Shown in pieces: positions 25,981-34,295 of a DNA stretch of 64,000 nt. The translations under genes were made by a program, and so were the position numbers. Position 1 is the first letter of the stretch. The number at the start of each line of letters is the position of its first letter. The notes under the pieces were generated by a model. The model ran no database searches and was not told the DNA's origin. It saw nothing but the letters and a program-made list of their open reading frames with translations. Source of the stretch: Peterkaempfera bronchialis. GTDB lineage: Bacteria; Actinomycetota; Actinomycetes; Streptomycetales; Streptomycetaceae. Where the stretch lies: positions 1,178,001-1,242,000 of the forward strand of contig NZ_CP031264.1 of the NCBI RefSeq assembly GCF_003258605.2, in the 5' to 3' direction.

Positions 25981-26102
25981 GGGACACCTCGCAATACTCA
26001 CCCACTAGCCTGCGCCCATCGCGGAGGGCATGCGAGTTGGGTTCAAGATCCTTCGGTATCGACGCCGTACCGTGCCGCCGCGCTGCGGCGCGCCGAAATG
26101 CC

Positions 26103-27122
26103 TCACCGAGAATCCATGCCCGAGGCCCCAGTCTCCAAATTCTCGGAATCGACCAGGGTCCACTCCGAACCATCGGAATCGAGTTCTCCTGTCCGAGTGA
26201 TTAGTCCGTGCGTGCCGAGGAAATCAAGCATAACCTGTACCGCATTTACTGCTTCCCGATCGCTTGTTTCCTCTCCGCGGTGCGCGGCGTCATTTCGGAG
26301 GCGGCTCAGCCATTGCAGCCGCTCAATGGGAACAGCAAGCTGAAGTCCGGAGTTCTCGGCAATTGAGATGTAGGCGCCAAGCGTCGGCTGCTTGTCGAGG
26401 CGCCCTTGCTGGGCCGGTGGCAGTTGATCGGCCATACCTCGGATGTACCGGCCCAGCGCAATCTCCAGTGCGGTAGCAGCATCGATGATCGCGCGCCTGT
26501 TGGCATGTCGTCGTTGCGCGGCTCGTGCGTCACGACTCAGAACCTCTTCCAGGGGTGGCTGCTTGCCATCGCGAACGAACCCGAGAATGTCCGCCCACTC
26601 CTGGGCGCGAAGAGGGCGGATGCGTGGCGTAGTGATCTTCATGCCTGTGGAACCATTATGCGGAGGCTCGATGAACGTAAGTCCGACCCCAACCAGTTCG
26701 GCGTCATAGACACGGTGATTGGGGTCAAGATCCTGGCCGGTCATTACCTCGACCCAGGTGCGTACCTCGTTGAACCATGGCTCGACGTACTCGGCTAGCT
26801 GATTGTCCGGGGTAAACCACGAAGCGTGATCGTATATTGGGCCATCGACGTCCGTCATGACCACGCGATGGAGCGCGGTCGCCGGTCGAAGTGACTCGGG
26901 AACGAACGCGCCATATTCCTGCGCCCACACAACTTGGTCGCCAGTCACCTTTATATGCGAGGCAATCCCAGGGACGTCAGGTGCACCGCCGAATGGTGGC
27001 ATGCCGGTGGGCAATGCGACGTTGAATCGAAGCTCGCCGTAACCGGAGGAGTATTCCGTAGCCAATGCTTCGCACATTACCCAGATCTGCACCGGAAACT
27101 CGAACATCGCGCTGATACTCAT
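26103..27122 (-). CDS. unknown protein with C-terminal HEPN-like motif
   Basis: 339-aa protein from ATG 27122 (GGGGTGG upstream; a GTG lies two codons earlier). The N-terminal half is not recognised. The C-terminal half is helical, with AIIDAATALEIALGRYIRG followed about 55 residues later by RLRNDAAHRGEE, an R-N-D-x-x-H motif like the RNase motif of HEPN proteins. GC content is visibly lower than in neighbouring genes, indicating recent transfer. HEPN proteins often act as abortive-infection or toxin RNases; no obvious antitoxin adjoins it. Confidence 0.6.
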   Translation of the reverse strand: MSISAMFEFPVQIWVMCEALATEYSSGYGELRFNVALPTGMPPFGGAPDVPGIASHIKVTGDQVVWAQEYGAFVPESLRPATALHRVVMTDVDGPIYDHASWFTPDNQLAEYVEPWFNEVRTWVEVMTGQDLDPNHRVYDAELVGVGLTFIEPPHNGSTGMKITTPRIRPLRAQEWADILGFVRDGKQPPLEEVLSRDARAAQRRHANRRAIIDAATALEIALGRYIRGMADQLPPAQQGRLDKQPTLGAYISIAENSGLQLAVPIERLQWLSRLRNDAAHRGEETSDREAVNAVQVMLDFLGTHGLITRTGELDSDGSEWTLVDSENLETGASGMDSR

Positions 27123-27311
27123 GCCCACCCCAATCTTGCTACACGCAGCATGTCCGAAGCTCTGTTTGCAGCATCCAATGAGAATTCTAGGCGGGTGACA
27201 GAGCCTCTGCCTACTCGGTTTTGAGGATCTGACTCAGTCTGTCCAGCGCACGGAAGGAAGGCAGTGGGTGAGCCTGGGCTGTGGTCGATATTGAGCAGCA
27301 GGACGCCCCTC

Positions 27312-27515
27312 ACTGACCCGCCGGTGGTCGTGTACCCGTTGGCGCCGCACCGTGTGTTCGTGGAGCGCGCGGCGCGCCGGGCGGAAATGAGGTATCACTC
27401 CAAGGGTACGCATTCAACCTCGCCGACGTAGAGGAGTTCCTACGCCGAGCGGGGCTGGACGATCCGGATGTCACGGATGTGGAGCTGGTGCAATGGAAGG
27501 GTGGCCGCTGCGGCT
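27312..27515 (+). pseudogene. remnant of a small Streptomyces gene, frameshifted
   Basis: Two frames read like consecutive parts of one small protein: DPPVVVYPLAPHRVFVERAA, then in another frame EVSLQGYAFNLADVEEFLRR followed by AGLDDPDVTDVELVQWKGGR. No intact start-to-stop frame joins them. It resembles the 70-80-aa conserved hypothetical proteins with VAEFLRRAGL seen in many Streptomyces. The rest of 27123-27573 shows no other coding signal. Confidence 0.45.
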
Positions 27516-27573
27516 GGTGCCTTCCGCCTAGCGATCCGCGGCAGCAGCCGCTGCCACAGAATCTGGAGGGGGC

Positions 27574-29343
27574 TTACTGGATCCCAGGGCCCTGGAAGTC
27601 CTCCTCCCAGAACTCCTGCTCCCGTCGATGGGCGGCCTGAGCTGACCCGCGGTTGGCGTGCGCTTGCCCCTCTAGGCCGCGCAGCTCGACGCGGCGGATC
27701 TTGCCGGAGATGGTCTTGGGGAGGTCGGCAAACTCGATGCGGCGAATGCGCTTGTAGGGTGCCAGGCGCTGCTTCGACCAGGCGAGGATGGAGCGGGCTG
27801 TCTCGGCGTCCGGCTTGCTGCCCGGTACCAGGACGATGAATGCCTTGGGCACAGACAGACGCAGAGGGTCCGGCGAGGGGACGACCGCTGCCTCGGCAAC
27901 GGAGGGGTGCTCGATCAGGACGCTCTCCAGCTCAAAGGGTGACACTCTGTAATCACTACTCTTGAATACGTCATCTCCGCGAGCGGAGAAGTGGTAGTAG
28001 CCGTCGATGTCGCGCTGGGCTACGTCGCCAGTGTGATAACGGCCGCCGGCCGTGGAGTCAGCTTGTCGTTCCGGATCATCCTGATAGCCGACCATGAGGC
28101 CGAGGGGGCTGCTCTCCAGCGGCAGGCAAAGTTCTCCGTCGACTCCGGCCGCGGTGATTTCCTCCCCGGTCTCGACGTCCACTAGGACCACGTCGTACCC
28201 GGGGAGCGGACGTCCCATCGACCCGGGCTTGACTGGCTGTCCAGGGGTGTTGCCGATTTGTGCGGTGGTCTCGGTCTGTCCATAGCCGTCGCGGAGGGGA
28301 ACGCCCCAAGCCTGCTCGATCCGCTGCACGACCTCCGGATTGAGCGGCTCGCCTGCTCCGACCAACTCGCGGAGGGGCGGGCGCCAGGCCGCCAGATCCT
28401 CCAGGAGCAGCATCCGCCATACGGTAGGCGGCGCGCAGAAGGAGGTGACTTTGTGTCGGACAAGCGCATCCAGCAGCGGCTTGGCCGAAAAACGAGGCTG
28501 ATTGACGATGAGGATCTCGCAGCCGGCGTTCCAGGGGGCGAAGAAGTTGCTCCACGCGTGCTTGGCCCAGCCGGGCGAAGAGACGTTGAGGTGGACGTCA
28601 CCAGGCCGTAGGCCGATCCAGTACATGGTGGACAGGTGGCCGACCGGGTAGGAGCGGTGGCTGTGCTGCACCAGCTTGGGCAGGCTGGTCGTGCCGGAGG
28701 TGAAGTAGAGGAGTAGCGGATCCTCGGCCCGGGTGAGGCCATCTGGGGTGAACTCGGCTTTGTGGTCTGCCGCTGCGGCGTAGTCCAGCCAGCCGTGCAC
28801 CGGTTCACCGACCGCGATCCGGGTCCAGTCGCCCTCCTGTCCGGCGAAGCCGGGGGTGAGCGCGGACTCGGAGATCACGTGCCGCACCTGACCCCGGGTG
28901 ACACGATCTGCCAGGTCGTCGGCGGTCAGCAGGGTGCTGGCGGGGATCACCACCGCGCCCAGCTTGATCGCGGCAAGCATCACCTCCCACAGCGCCACCT
29001 GGTTGCCGAGCAACAGCAGGATCCGGTCGCCGCGGGCAACGCCCTGTGCCCGAAGCCAGCCGGCGGTCCGATTCGAGTGTTCCCGCAGCTCGGCGAAGGT
29101 CAGTGCCGTTTCGCGTAGAAGAGTGCCGTCGGCAGCTAGGTCGACGACGCGCAGCCCGGTCGCGTGGTTGTCCTCTGCCTCGACATCAAACCAGTCCAGG
29201 GCCCAGTTGAAGTGCTTGCCCTCCGGTCGGGGAAAGGCACGGGCGGCCTCCAGGTCGTCGCGGTGACCGAGCAAGTGATCCCGGGCGGCACGGAAGCACC
29301 GGTATGCGGCAGACTCCCTTTGAGCGGTGGTGCCCAACTCCAT
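27574..29343 (-). CDS. element-borne acyl-CoA synthetase, paralogue of the split host gene
   Basis: Complete 589-aa medium-chain/AcsA-type acyl-CoA synthetase. FNWALDWFDV at the N-terminus, LLYFTSGTTSLPKLVQHSH (P-loop), DGYGQTETTAQIGNTPGQPV, YHTGDVAQRDIDGYYHFSAR, the hinge DDVFKSSDYRVSPFELESVL and LPKTISGKIRRVELRG. It is clearly homologous, end to end, to the host gene halves at 20916 and 58236, so it can replace the enzyme destroyed by integration. Codons at about 27931-27978, the region matching the attachment site, are unusually AT-rich (GTA, AGT, AGT, GAT, AGA, TCA, TTT), unlike the host version. AAGGGATAG precedes the ATG. Confidence 0.92.
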   Translation of the reverse strand: MELGTTAQRESAAYRCFRAARDHLLGHRDDLEAARAFPRPEGKHFNWALDWFDVEAEDNHATGLRVVDLAADGTLLRETALTFAELREHSNRTAGWLRAQGVARGDRILLLLGNQVALWEVMLAAIKLGAVVIPASTLLTADDLADRVTRGQVRHVISESALTPGFAGQEGDWTRIAVGEPVHGWLDYAAAADHKAEFTPDGLTRAEDPLLLYFTSGTTSLPKLVQHSHRSYPVGHLSTMYWIGLRPGDVHLNVSSPGWAKHAWSNFFAPWNAGCEILIVNQPRFSAKPLLDALVRHKVTSFCAPPTVWRMLLLEDLAAWRPPLRELVGAGEPLNPEVVQRIEQAWGVPLRDGYGQTETTAQIGNTPGQPVKPGSMGRPLPGYDVVLVDVETGEEITAAGVDGELCLPLESSPLGLMVGYQDDPERQADSTAGGRYHTGDVAQRDIDGYYHFSARGDDVFKSSDYRVSPFELESVLIEHPSVAEAAVVPSPDPLRLSVPKAFIVLVPGSKPDAETARSILAWSKQRLAPYKRIRRIEFADLPKTISGKIRRVELRGLEGQAHANRGSAQAAHRREQEFWEEDFQGPGIQ

Positions 29344-29363
29344 GAGCTATCCCTTGATCTCGA

Positions 29364-29385
29364 CCGCTGGCGGCTTTGCCAGCGG
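29364..29385. terminator. small hairpin between synthetase and XRE gene
   Basis: CCGCTGGC pairs with GCCAGCGG around GGCTTT, 21 bp upstream of the synthetase start and downstream of the XRE gene. It may terminate XRE transcription or sit in the synthetase leader. Confidence 0.45.
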
Positions 29386-29526
29386 GCAGCAGCAGGTTCA
29401 TCGGCACGTTGCCACTCATGCGGAGTGCTGGTCAACAGGATGGCTTCGTGTCCCAGAAGGGCTGTGTCTACTCGGGGGCTGGCTGGGCGAAGGAGTACCG
29501 GAATCCGTCAGTTGTGCCCGTGTCGG

Positions 29527-30174
29527 TCACCGGCCGCTCCTGCCTGAGTCCGAGTCGTCCACCCAGGCGATTTCATTGGGTAGGAGTGGCGGCGTGAGGC
29601 GGCGGCGGCGCATGTCGTCTCGCAGCCTCCCCAGTGCCAAGCAGTCCTTCCTGGCGATCTGCTCGAAGGCGTCGGCGTTCTCCCGCGCCAGCTCGCGTTG
29701 CGCGGGGTCCTCTACCCGTGAGGCCAGGCGCCGACGGTCGCTGGCCAAGCGGTCGCTCTGCACCGCAGCTTGGACGGTGAGGGCATGGCTGCGGTAGTCC
29801 TCCAGATCCCCGCGCGGGGTGCCCTCGGGGGCAGGTTCCTTCAGCGGTTCCTCTCCGGTGAACCACGAAGCGGCCTCCCAGGGCGTCACGGCCTTGATGG
29901 GCGACTTGTGCACGTCGCCGCCCGAGAGGGGGAAGACGAGACTGACCGGGGGCACGTCGAGAGCCTCAGCGAGTACCAGTAGCTCCGCCAGTGTCAGTCC
30001 GTCGCGGCCACCGGTCTCGATCTTCGATACTGCCGAGGCCGAGAGCTTGGTGTAGCCCAGCCTCTCGCAGGCGCTGACCAGCTCCGCCCCAGTCCAGCCG
30101 AGCCGCTTGCGGTGAGCGGCCACCTGCGTGCCCACCCGGCGTGTCAGATCCTGCACCCACTCCAAATTCTCCAT
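29527..30174 (-). CDS. XRE-family regulator of the element
   Basis: 215-aa protein with an N-terminal HTH (VGTQVAAHRKRLGWTGAELVSACERLGYTKLSASAVSKIETGGRDGLTLAEL, about 14-65) and a long charged helical C-terminus rich in Arg/Asp (possible coiled coil, 125-195). A TATATT -10-like hexamer ends 9 bp before the ATG, and there is no ribosome site, so the mRNA is probably leaderless. The palindrome CGTGATTCACG lies immediately upstream of that hexamer, suggesting autorepression and control of the divergent excisionase-like gene. Confidence 0.82.
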   Translation of the reverse strand: MENLEWVQDLTRRVGTQVAAHRKRLGWTGAELVSACERLGYTKLSASAVSKIETGGRDGLTLAELLVLAEALDVPPVSLVFPLSGGDVHKSPIKAVTPWEAASWFTGEEPLKEPAPEGTPRGDLEDYRSHALTVQAAVQSDRLASDRRRLASRVEDPAQRELARENADAFEQIARKDCLALGRLRDDMRRRRLTPPLLPNEIAWVDDSDSGRSGR

Positions 30175-30189
30175 GAAGGCGAGAATATA

Positions 30190-30210
30190 CGTGATTCACG
30201 CTTCTGAAGC
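30190..30210. promoter_or_regulatory. two abutting 11-bp palindromes in the divergent regulator region
   Basis: CGTGATTCACG (30190-30200) and GCTTCTGAAGC (30200-30210) are each perfect odd-length dyads sharing one G. They lie between the XRE gene and the excisionase-like gene, next to the XRE -10 region. They are candidate phage-like operator half sites. Confidence 0.6.
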
Positions 30211-30263
30211 GGATCTGCATAGAGTGGACGCGACCACGGAGGAAAAACCCTTGGGAGGATGCT

Positions 30264-30479
30264 GTGGGAGCACATGAGCGAGCCGAACTGAACTTCAACA
30301 GGGCTCTGACTCAGGCCGAGGTAGCGGCCCTGCCGGCCGTGGTCGACCTCGGCGTCGCCAACCGGGCGTTCGGGCTCGGCCGCAGTACCGGCTACCGGCG
30401 CGTGAAGGCAGGCACCTACCCCTGCCCCGTCATTCACCTTCCCGGCGGCGGCTACCGGGTCGCATCTGCTGAGATCTAG
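30264..30479 (+). CDS. excisionase-like small HTH protein
   Basis: 71-aa protein resembling the helix-turn-helix/excisionase-type proteins next to integrases in actinobacterial elements: ALPAVVDLGVANRAFGLGRS followed by TGYRRVKAGTYPCPVIHLPG is the typical MerR-like winged HTH. It ends soon after the wing, a little shorter than usual, so it may be truncated. GTG start with GGGAGG 6 bp upstream. It could act as a directionality factor or as a regulator; no direct evidence separates these. Confidence 0.68.
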   Translation: MGAHERAELNFNRALTQAEVAALPAVVDLGVANRAFGLGRSTGYRRVKAGTYPCPVIHLPGGGYRVASAEI

Positions 30480-30572
30480 CGCGCCTTGAGCGCCGACCCC
30501 ACAGCTCTTGATGCCCCCTCCGAGGCCGAGAGTCGACCTCTCGGAGACGCAGCCTAGGACTGCCTCCGGCCC

Positions 30573-31298
30573 TCAGCCCTCCGTCGGCTCAGCCTGCGTC
30601 AAGGGCACACGGTGCAGCAGGTCCCAGGCGTACCGGCCGGGTTCACGCCTCAGCTCGACCAAGTCGACGTGAGCGATGGTGAGGTCGACCGGGGGCAGGG
30701 CACGGAGGCTGGCCACAGTGTCGATCACAGGCTGGGCCGCGCGCTCGCCTCGGCTGTAGGCCACGCCCAGGTGGGGACGGAAGCGTTCGGTGGACTTGCC
30801 ACCGGGGAGGCCCAGTTCGTGGTGGAGGGCGCTGAGCGTCGCGTGCAGGGCGACGACCGGTGTCCAGGGTGTGACGGAGTATCGGACGGCCCCTGCAGAG
30901 CCGGCCAGGGGGTGAGCGGTCAGCTCGAAAGCTGGGCCGAGGCGACCGACAGCGACGCTGGCGAGGGTGTCGATTTCGGAGTCGGTGAGCTGGTCGCGTG
31001 AACCGGCGCGGGTCAGGGTGAGATGCAGATCCACTGCGTCGATCAGGTCGTAGTCGAGTGGTGCGAGCGCGCTCTGGATGTCGGCCGCGGACTTCGCCAG
31101 CGCCGGGTCCTCATCGAACGTCAGCAGCCAGTAGACGATACGGGTCTCGTCGGACCAGCCTGGACGGTTCCAGTGAACTTTTGTCCGCGCGAGCTGGTCG
31201 AAGGCATTCCGATCCGCAGTGAGGATCGCGGCGGGGGCGTCGCAGTCCGAGGGTGGGTTCGAGGGGAAGGCGGCCGGGTGGTAGGCGAGATCAGGCAT
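30573..31298 (-). CDS. 2H phosphoesterase (2'-5' RNA ligase-like)
   Basis: 241-aa protein with the two histidine motifs of the 2H phosphoesterase superfamily: VDLHLTLTRAG (H-x-T) and ERFRPHLGVAYSRG (H-x-G/S). Members hydrolyse or ligate 2'-5' or cyclic phosphodiesters of RNA or nucleotides. ATG at 31298 has GAGG just upstream; an alternative ATG at 31313 overlaps the upstream regulator's stop (ATGA). It is co-transcribed with the XRE-TPR regulator. It could act on a signalling nucleotide, but no partner cyclase is evident. Confidence 0.72.
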   Translation of the reverse strand: MPDLAYHPAAFPSNPPSDCDAPAAILTADRNAFDQLARTKVHWNRPGWSDETRIVYWLLTFDEDPALAKSAADIQSALAPLDYDLIDAVDLHLTLTRAGSRDQLTDSEIDTLASVAVGRLGPAFELTAHPLAGSAGAVRYSVTPWTPVVALHATLSALHHELGLPGGKSTERFRPHLGVAYSRGERAAQPVIDTVASLRALPPVDLTIAHVDLVELRREPGRYAWDLLHRVPLTQAEPTEG

Positions 31299-31309
31299 CG
31301 GGGTCCTCG

Positions 31310-32719
31310 TCATGTGGTGAGCAAGCCGGCGACAGGGGAGGAACGCCAGGTGGTGAGAGCGTCCGCGTAGTCGCGTACTGCTGAGTGGGTGGACCACGGG
31401 GCAGCAGCCTGGTGAAGCTCTTGCGCGCGTTGAAGCACGTAGCGGATCGGAGTGGCCTCACCTGCCCTAAGCGCCTGCCTGCCCAACTCCATGGCCCGGT
31501 CGACGTCGGGGGACTTGCCGACCAGGCAGGCGGTCGCCTGATCGAGCCGGACCAGCGCCCGGCTCCAGGCCGAGTCGGAGGAGTCCACCAAGCCCTCGAT
31601 CTTCGAGGCGAGTTGATTCACCTGTCCGGCGTCGCCGAGCGAGAGCCGAGCCGTGACGGCGTTGGCCAGCAGCCGGGCGTGTGAGTACGGCTCGTCGAGC
31701 GCGATACAAGACGTCAGGCCGCTGGGGAGTTCGTGCTGCCCGGCGAGGTCGAGGGCCTGCTGTATCGCCTTCTCTGCGCCGTATCGTTTGTGCAGCCGCC
31801 CGAGTGCCCGTGCCCGGCCGTTGACCAGGAGCCGGATGCTCTGTGTGCTGTCCGGAGAGCGTGCTATGCCGGCCGCCGCAATCGCGTCCGCCTGCGCGTA
31901 GCTGCCCGCGTAGTACAGGGCGAGCGACCGAGTGCCAGCCACCCAGACCGCGAGGTTCGTGTCGCCGATCTCGTCGGCAAGCGCCGCAGCTTCGACCGCA
32001 TACGCCTGGCTGGTCAACAGCGGAGCACCCGCGTTGACGGCCATGTAGGCGAGCAGCGCCGAGACGCGCCCGGCCAGGTGAAGAAGATCGCGCCGGTCCT
32101 TGGCGCCGAGGCCGCGATCGGCCAGCAGTTGGTGGGAGAGCGCTCGGAGGCTCCGCGCTTCCGGAGCCAGCGGCTGGGGGCCGCGGGCCTCGTAGGACTC
32201 GACCAGAGCGATGATCGAGGAGTCCAGGATCTCTGCGGCACCCATGACGGTTGCCCCCGTCAGGGCACGTACCTGGGAGAAGACCTGCTGAGGATCACCC
32301 CAGCCACCCTCCGGCGGAGATGCAACGAAGGCATGGGCCTCCAAGGTCGCCTCCCCGGTCGGCTGCATACCGCCCAGCTTGCCGCGCGGGCGAGGAGGCG
32401 GGCTGACGATTCGCCGTCTGTCCGCTTCGATTCGGCGCTTGTCCGCTTCGGCCTTGGCGAAGGGCCGGAACCGGGCCAGAACACCCCCAGTGCGCAGTTC
32501 CTGGTCCATCTTGCTGGCGTGCTCGGCTGAGAGCAGCCTGTCGCCCTTCTCGATCTTCTCGACCGCGTCCGCACTGAGACCGACTAAATCCCCCAGTTGC
32601 TTCGGCGTTAGGCCGCGCAGCTCGCGCCAGTACCTGATCTCGGCACCGAACCAGTCCGCTGCCGAGCGGTTGGGTTGAAGCGGTCGTCTCGGATATGGCA
32701 CGATCCCCGTCCTTCGCAC
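31310..32719 (-). CDS. XRE-TPR regulator
   Basis: 469-aa regulator: HTH near residues 28-75 (EIRYWRELRGLTPKQLGDLVGLSADAVEKIEKGDRLLSAEHASKMDQEL), then FRPFAKAEADKRRIEADRRR, then a long TPR-like helical region (150-460). Such actinobacterial proteins usually sense small molecules or peptides and control adjacent operons. It is paralogous to the broken gene at 35198-36423 (both begin PxPRRPLQPxRSAADWxGA). It overlaps the 2H phosphoesterase gene by 4 bp at its shortest. Confidence 0.85.
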   Translation of the reverse strand: MRRTGIVPYPRRPLQPNRSAADWFGAEIRYWRELRGLTPKQLGDLVGLSADAVEKIEKGDRLLSAEHASKMDQELRTGGVLARFRPFAKAEADKRRIEADRRRIVSPPPRPRGKLGGMQPTGEATLEAHAFVASPPEGGWGDPQQVFSQVRALTGATVMGAAEILDSSIIALVESYEARGPQPLAPEARSLRALSHQLLADRGLGAKDRRDLLHLAGRVSALLAYMAVNAGAPLLTSQAYAVEAAALADEIGDTNLAVWVAGTRSLALYYAGSYAQADAIAAAGIARSPDSTQSIRLLVNGRARALGRLHKRYGAEKAIQQALDLAGQHELPSGLTSCIALDEPYSHARLLANAVTARLSLGDAGQVNQLASKIEGLVDSSDSAWSRALVRLDQATACLVGKSPDVDRAMELGRQALRAGEATPIRYVLQRAQELHQAAAPWSTHSAVRDYADALTTWRSSPVAGLLTT

Positions 32720-33021
32720 GCAAGCTGAGGCACCAGAGCCGACTGGTGAGCAGCCTCCACTCCATTAGACCGTGCACTCAGGAGATAGGGAGCCACTTCG
32801 GACCTAAACGATCAGGCCCGACCCTCACCACGCAGCAGCGAGGGCCTCGGTGAGACCCTCCGAGAGCGTGAGGGGGCCAGTTCCGCACCGACGCGACGGC
32901 GTCCTTGGCCCCTCGTGACAGCGGCCAGATGGAATTCCCCATGGACAGCCAGTTGCTGCTCCCCACAGGCGGCCAGTTATGGCATCGGCTGCGGGGAGCG
33001 GTCACTTCGGGTAGCGGTGGG
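32720..33021. other. 302-bp intergenic stretch
   Basis: Between the XRE-TPR start and the CDF stop, both on the minus strand. It should contain the XRE-TPR promoter and the metal-operon terminator. I see no coding signal and no clear hairpin or dyad. Confidence 0.4.
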
Positions 33022-33735
33022 TCAGTTGCAGCAGTCGCAGCCGGGTTGGCACCCGCAGGCGTCGGCGCTCTGGTTGGCGGCCACCGGGGTGGGGCTGGTG
33101 GTGGGTGCGCAGCAGCCCTTGCCTTGCCAGGCGTCGCGGCCTTCCTTGAGGGCGATGGTGGAGATGACGAGGGCGGCGATGGGGTCGGCCCAGGACCAGC
33201 CGAGGGTGGCGTTGAGGATCAGGCCGACCAGGAGGACGGCGGAGAGGTAGGTGCACAGCAGGGTCTGCTTGGAGTCGGCGACGGCGCTGGCGGAGCCGAG
33301 TTCGCGTCCCACGCGGCGTTGGGCGGCGGACAGGGCTGGCATGACGGCCAGCGACAGGGCCGCGAGCGCGATGCCCGGGACGGAGGTCTGGGCTTGGCCG
33401 GTGCCGGCCAGGGAGCGCAGGGCGTCGGCGGTGACGTAGGCGGCGAGGGCGAAGAAGGAGAAGGCGATGATCCGCAGGGTGGTCTTCTCGCGGGCCTCGC
33501 GCAGGGCGTGGTCGCGGGCGGAGAACTGCCAGGCGACTGCGGCGGCGGAGGACACCTCGATGACCGAGTCCAGGCCGAAGCCGATCAGCGCGGTGGAGGA
33601 GGCGGCGGTGCCGGCGGTGATGGCGACGATCGCCTCGACCACGTTGTAGGTGATCGTGGCGGCGACCAGCAGCCGGATTCGGCGGGTCAGCGCGTCGCGT
33701 CGGGCCGGAGATGGGCCGAGGGAGATCGTGGTCAT
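33022..33735 (-). CDS. cation-diffusion-facilitator-like metal efflux protein
   Basis: 237-aa membrane protein of the cation efflux type. It has about five or six helices: ATITYNVVEAIVAITAGTAA and STALIGFGLDSVIEVSSAAAV, which carries the intramembrane Asp/Glu/Ser set, then SAVADSKQTLLCTYLSAVLL and SWADPIAALVISTIALKEG. The end is a cysteine-rich tail (GCCAPTTSP, then CGCQPGCDCC) suited to soft-metal binding. Its ATG overlaps the ArsR stop by one base (TGATG). It probably exports Cd, Pb or Zn under control of the regulator. Confidence 0.85.
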   Translation of the reverse strand: MTTISLGPSPARRDALTRRIRLLVAATITYNVVEAIVAITAGTAASSTALIGFGLDSVIEVSSAAAVAWQFSARDHALREAREKTTLRIIAFSFFALAAYVTADALRSLAGTGQAQTSVPGIALAALSLAVMPALSAAQRRVGRELGSASAVADSKQTLLCTYLSAVLLVGLILNATLGWSWADPIAALVISTIALKEGRDAWQGKGCCAPTTSPTPVAANQSADACGCQPGCDCCN

Positions 33736-34070
33736 CAGCAGCAGCCCTGCGTTTCGGCGTCGGTGCAGGTGCGGTCGGTGGCCACCGCGACGATGGCGGT
33801 GCGAAGGTCGTCCAGGGCGTGGCCGAGGCGGGGGTCGGCGAGCTCGTAGCGGGTGCGGCGCCCGTCCGGCACCGTGACGACCAGGCCGCAGTCGCGCAGG
33901 CAGGCCAGGTGGTTCGACAGCCGGGTGCGCGGGACGCCCAGGACGTCGGCGAGTTCGGCGGGGTAGGCGGGGGCATCGCGCAGGGCGAGCAGGATGCGGC
34001 AGCGGGTCGGGTCGGCGAGCGCGCGGCCGAACCGCGCGAGCATCTCGACCTCGGGAGCGATGGTCAGCAC
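33735..34070 (-). CDS. ArsR/CmtR-type metal-sensing repressor
   Basis: 111-aa ArsR-family repressor like mycobacterial CmtR: LARFGRALADPTRCRILLAL, AELADVLGVPRTRLSNHLAC with LRDCGLVV (metal cysteines as in CmtR), RRTRYELADPRLGHAL, and a CTDAETQGCC tail with further thiols. GTG at 34070 is chosen by analogy with CmtR length; GTG 34076 is two codons upstream. The frame stays open to 34271 but that part is unlike the family. The perfect palindrome at 34091-34104 lies 21 bp upstream. It senses Cd/Pb-type metals by inference. Confidence 0.85.
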   Translation of the reverse strand: MLTIAPEVEMLARFGRALADPTRCRILLALRDAPAYPAELADVLGVPRTRLSNHLACLRDCGLVVTVPDGRRTRYELADPRLGHALDDLRTAIVAVATDRTCTDAETQGCC

Positions 34071-34090
34071 CGGCACAACGATACAGAGAA

Positions 34091-34104
34091 TCCTGAATTC
34101 AGGA
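34091..34104. promoter_or_regulatory. TCCTGAATTCAGGA operator
   Basis: A 14-bp perfect palindrome just upstream of the ArsR-type gene. It is the expected autoregulatory operator of the metal-resistance operon. Confidence 0.75.
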
Positions 34105-34295
34105 AATGCTGTCTCATTGACCTGCCGTTCACGACTACCGTGCGTGACGAAAGCCGTGGCCACTTGACGCCCCGTCAAGTGGCCACGGGTGGGGAATCTC
34201 AACTGGCCACTGACACCCTCGGGTGTTCCCCCACAAATCATCGACGCGGAAACGGGGTGACACCTTCGCACAACGCCGATCGGTCGGATTGGCGG

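Noticed and set aside
26030-26060. tRNA-like TTCAAGATCC segment
   Set aside because: No acceptor stem or anticodon arm can be folded around it; chance match.
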